A DNA stretch of 64,000 nucleotides, from positions 1 through 64,000 of the forward strand of contig CAWJBC010000004.1 of assembly GCA_963840975.1 (NCBI GenBank), read 5' to 3'. Position 1 is the stretch's first letter. Every line of letters begins with the position of its first letter. A model generated the notes under the pieces. That model was not told where the DNA came from. It did not search any database and worked only from the letters and a program-made list of their open reading frames with translations. Both the position numbers and the translations under genes were made by a program. Source of the DNA: JAADJA01 sp963840975 (GTDB taxonomy: Bacteria; Bacteroidota; Bacteroidia; Bacteroidales; JAADJA01). Positions 61,439-64,000 of the stretch are shown one piece after another.

Positions 61439-64000
61439 TTACCTAAGAATTACTTTTTTAACCTCGTTCAGTTGTTCATTCACCACCCTTACGAAATAAA
61501 CGCCTTTCCCAAATTTACTCAGATCAGCAGTAATGGACTGTCCATGATTACAGCCGGAAGAATTATAAACACAGATGCCTTCTACCGTATAGATGGATAT
61601 ATTAGCATTTAAAACAGTTGCAGGAAGATAAACATTTACAATGCCGTTTGAAGGATTGGGAAAAACCTGAATGGCATCAGCAAATGATGCTGTTTCGATG
61701 TCGGTAAGCAAACCGATGGAAACATTATCAATATAAAGGCTGTTTCCAAAGTAGCTGTATGTTTCAAAAGCAATCTGTATATTCTCCTGTCCTGCCCATG
61801 CCGTAAGATCGAGGAAAATGCAATCGGCGCCCCAGCCATAACCGCACCAGTCATCTTCTGTTTGGGGCACAAATTTGGTATTCATCAGTTCATGGGTTGC
61901 AAAAGAGCCTGATCCGTTTTCACCACCGGCAAAAAGCCTTGTCCAGCTTTCTCCGCAATCGTTTGAAAGGTAAACAATCAGTGAATCCGTAACAGTAGCG
62001 TGTCGTTTTGCGTAGGCATGTTTAAAAGCCATGTAAACCTGACTGAGTCCGTCAAAATTGAGCATGGGTGTAATCATCCTGTCGCGGGGTCCGGGTGGCA
62101 CCAAATAATCAAAGAAATTAAAATAAGCGGCTTTGTCGCCCGGTGCATTGCCTTCAACAGTAGCAATGTCCCAGGTAATACCAAAATCAGGATTTTCGAT
62201 GGTCCAGCTTTTAGAATCAAAGCTACCCGATTCAAAATCATCATAAAATGGAAGGTTCAAACCTCCGATATGAATGTAATCGTCCTTTACCAGTGTGCTG
62301 CTTCCGGTAGTATTTGTAACAGTCAAAGAAACCGAATAGCTTCCGGCAGCATTAAATATCACCTCTGGATTTTGGGAATTTTGACTCGTACCATTGGTAA
62401 AACTATATGTGAATGGTTCAATCATCCAGGTCCAGCCAGCCGGGCAGTTGAGCGATAAATCGGTAAACTGAATGGTGACACCTGAACAGGTAATAGAGTC
62501 GCTGGCAATAAAATTGACTACCGGTCCGGCCGATTCACTCACTATGATATATCCAGTCAGGGTTTTGGTATCTGTTCCTTCAGAATTGGTTACTGTAAGC
62601 GAAACGCTGTAGGTTCCTTCATTCATATAAACAATGTCCGCCGGATTTTTCAGAGTAGAAGTTGCTGGAGTTCCTCCTTCGAAGGTCCAACTCCAGGAAG
62701 TGGGCACGCCAGATGAAAGGTCAAAGAAATTCAGTCCACAACCAACGGAAACATTTGTTTCACTTGCTTCAAAATCAGCCTGGGGAATTCCATGCCACAC
62801 TGGTGAAGACCATAATCCCCGGCCATAGGTTCCTGCCCTGATCACATCATCCGAAGGATTAAGGGGATTATGATAAATTTCTATTTCGTTCACCGAAGCA
62901 TCCACCGGAAGCCCTGTACTGAACATTACCCAGTCGGTGAGTGAGGCATCTTTGTAATAAACACCCGCATCCGACCCGACATAAATTCCATTAATGCTAT
63001 TCTCATAAAAAACCAGAGAATTCATATTGATAGCAGGAAGTGTACCGCTAATATTTGTCCAGGAATATCCTTTGTTTTCGGACCAAAATACTTTGCTGCC
63101 GCGTGTAACCACGACAACATTCTCGTTAAAAGGGTGTGTTTCCACATCCAAAATATTGCCGGAGCCAGGAAGATATGAACTAAGGTTAATCCATTCCGGA
63201 GTATTACTCATCACATTGTCGCTGCGGTATAATTGTCCGCTTCTGGCATAGTAAAATAAGTCATAATTTGCAGGGGAGTGTTCTACAACACTTATATTGG
63301 CGGTTCCATCCGTTGTGATCTTTTTCCAAAGAAAATTATTTGTTTTAATCCCTTCTGCTCTCCATATATTTTTATACCCTCCGAACATGATATCTGAATT
63401 TCCTTCGTGAAGGCAGAACGGTGTAATCCAGCCGCCTTCCTCATCCATGCCGTGAGCTCCATTGCCACCTACCTGGTGTGAACCGTTATTGTTCAGCAAT
63501 CGAAAAATGTCTCCATAATAAATGGTAGCATAAGAATATGCAGGATTGGTATGGTCGAAACAACATTCCATTCCATCGCCCCCGGCACTCGTTTGCCAGT
63601 TAGGATTCCCATAATAGGTAGATGTTCCGTTGTCCTGATAACCATTGATCACTTTGTCCTTATCGGTTTTTGACTGACCAATCTTGTAAACCTGGCTGAT
63701 GGGAAGCCCGCTGGTTATTTCTGACCAGTTCGTTCCACCATTTGCAGTGTAATATATACCGCCATCATTTCCGGAATATAAACGGTTGTTTAAAGAATTG
63801 TATTCAAGCACATGCAAATCGGCGTGGACTGCCGGAACACTGCAATCGCCCCACCAATGCGAACTGATCTGCCATGTAACCCCTCCATCAGTAGATTTAA
63901 AGCAATTGACTCCACCTGCAAAAACTGTGTTTTTATTATTGGGATCTACCGCCACATCCAGGTCGTACCATGCCTGACCTCCGTCACCTCCGGTGCAGCC
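61439..64000 (-). CDS. T9SS surface protein with beta-propeller, PKD and choice-of-anchor-J domains (5' end outside window)
   Basis: The frame is open to the window edge and lacks a start codon with signal peptide, so it is partial; 838 residues follow the first in-frame GTG. The N-terminal part is a BNR/Vps10-like propeller with sialidase-type Asp-box motifs (CFKSTDGGVTWQ, YYTANGGTNWSE, FWSENKGYSWTN). Two PKD domains (TSWSWTFEGGTPATST, AGWTWMIEPFTYS), an anchor-J domain (LPFYDDFESGSFDSKSWTIENP) and a T9SS sorting domain (VFPNPSNGIVNVYL ... KKVILR) follow. The C-terminal module matches that of the neighbouring protein. Probably a surface glycan-binding or hydrolytic protein; activity unproven. 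Confidence 0.85.
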   Translation of the reverse strand, partial: GCTGGDGGQAWYDLDVAVDPNNKNTVFAGGVNCFKSTDGGVTWQISSHWWGDCSVPAVHADLHVLEYNSLNNRLYSGNDGGIYYTANGGTNWSEITSGLPISQVYKIGQSKTDKDKVINGYQDNGTSTYYGNPNWQTSAGGDGMECCFDHTNPAYSYATIYYGDIFRLLNNNGSHQVGGNGAHGMDEEGGWITPFCLHEGNSDIMFGGYKNIWRAEGIKTNNFLWKKITTDGTANISVVEHSPANYDLFYYARSGQLYRSDNVMSNTPEWINLSSYLPGSGNILDVETHPFNENVVVVTRGSKVFWSENKGYSWTNISGTLPAINMNSLVFYENSINGIYVGSDAGVYYKDASLTDWVMFSTGLPVDASVNEIEIYHNPLNPSDDVIRAGTYGRGLWSSPVWHGIPQADFEASETNVSVGCGLNFFDLSSGVPTSWSWTFEGGTPATSTLKNPADIVYMNEGTYSVSLTVTNSEGTDTKTLTGYIIVSESAGPVVNFIASDSITCSGVTIQFTDLSLNCPAGWTWMIEPFTYSFTNGTSQNSQNPEVIFNAAGSYSVSLTVTNTTGSSTLVKDDYIHIGGLNLPFYDDFESGSFDSKSWTIENPDFGITWDIATVEGNAPGDKAAYFNFFDYLVPPGPRDRMITPMLNFDGLSQVYMAFKHAYAKRHATVTDSLIVYLSNDCGESWTRLFAGGENGSGSFATHELMNTKFVPQTEDDWCGYGWGADCIFLDLTAWAGQENIQIAFETYSYFGNSLYIDNVSIGLLTDIETASFADAIQVFPNPSNGIVNVYLPATVLNANISIYTVEGICVYNSSGCNHGQSITADLSKFGKGVYFVRVVNEQLNEVKKVILR

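Overview
The window looks like a chromosomal stretch of a Bacteroidota bacterium, probably an environmental, respiring member of the Bacteroidales/Sphingobacteriales side of the phylum; genus cannot be told from sequence. The evidence is: type IX secretion (T9SS) C-terminal sorting domains on four large secreted proteins; promoters of the Bacteroidota type (TAnnTTTG at -7, often with TTG about 20-24 bases upstream) and almost no Shine-Dalgarno sequences; and families typical of the phylum (DUF4199, head-GIN DUF2807, MetS small subunit, glutamine synthetase III, A2-type caa3 oxidase). No rRNA, tRNA, CRISPR array, transposase or prophage was seen.

Layout. 1-8.3 kb: secreted enzymes and lipoproteins (SGNH-like T9SS protein, arylsulfotransferase-like protein with a dockerin-like tail, metallo-beta-lactamase-fold lipoprotein, S41 protease), a GNAT and a Rieske protein, with a nested palindromic element at 3.9-4.0 kb. 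8.5-11.4 kb: NmrA-like protein and a two-gene ABC-2 exporter. 11.6-17 kb: a caa3 terminal oxidase operon (SCO, subunits I, III, IV, II-cytochrome c, haem O synthase). 17.2-21.6 kb: zinc peptidase, then an AT-rich accessory patch with an MNT/truncated-HEPN pair, a GIY-YIG nuclease and a probable type II restriction-modification pair (D12 adenine methylase + HNH endonuclease). 21.7-28.2 kb (minus): a secreted protein with a duplicated domain, then envelope housekeeping genes (lpxB, surE, maf, ubiA-like, kdsC, DUF2520). 28.3-31 kb: two secreted proteins. 31.4-35.5 kb: DedA, APC permease and a MetP/MetS-type sodium symporter. 35.7-38.2 kb: PspC-PadR pair with an obvious operator, and SRP RNA. 38.3-46 kb: DUF4199, two glycosyltransferases and a GDP-heptose pathway (hddA, gmhA, hddC, gmhB) with an SSS transporter. 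46-48 kb: glutamine synthetase III. 48.4-55 kb (minus): pstSCAB with a porin as fifth gene, and a NarX/NarL-type two-component system. 55.2-58.2 kb (minus): ECF sigma factor, anti-sigma-like protein and two beta-repeat exported proteins. 58.4-64 kb (minus): two paralogous T9SS surface proteins, the second cut by the window end.

How it works together. The oxidase operon is a self-contained assembly unit (copper chaperone + four subunits + haem O synthase). The 38-46 kb block can supply and transfer heptose to surface glycans. The pst-porin operon pairs an inner-membrane phosphate importer with an outer-membrane channel. The sigma/anti-sigma/DUF4097 group looks like an envelope-responsive regulon.

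A technical pattern matters for anyone using this annotation: at least six single-base frame disruptions break otherwise good genes (about 315, 1283, 4440, 16896, 27832, 61080), and four of them look like one base lost from an A/T homopolymer. Sequencing or assembly error is the simplest explanation, so these genes should not be called pseudogenes without read-level checks. I did not find an unmistakable new system; the best leads are the pst-linked porin, the sigma-linked beta-repeat proteins, the duplicated-domain secreted protein and the GIY-YIG/restriction patch.
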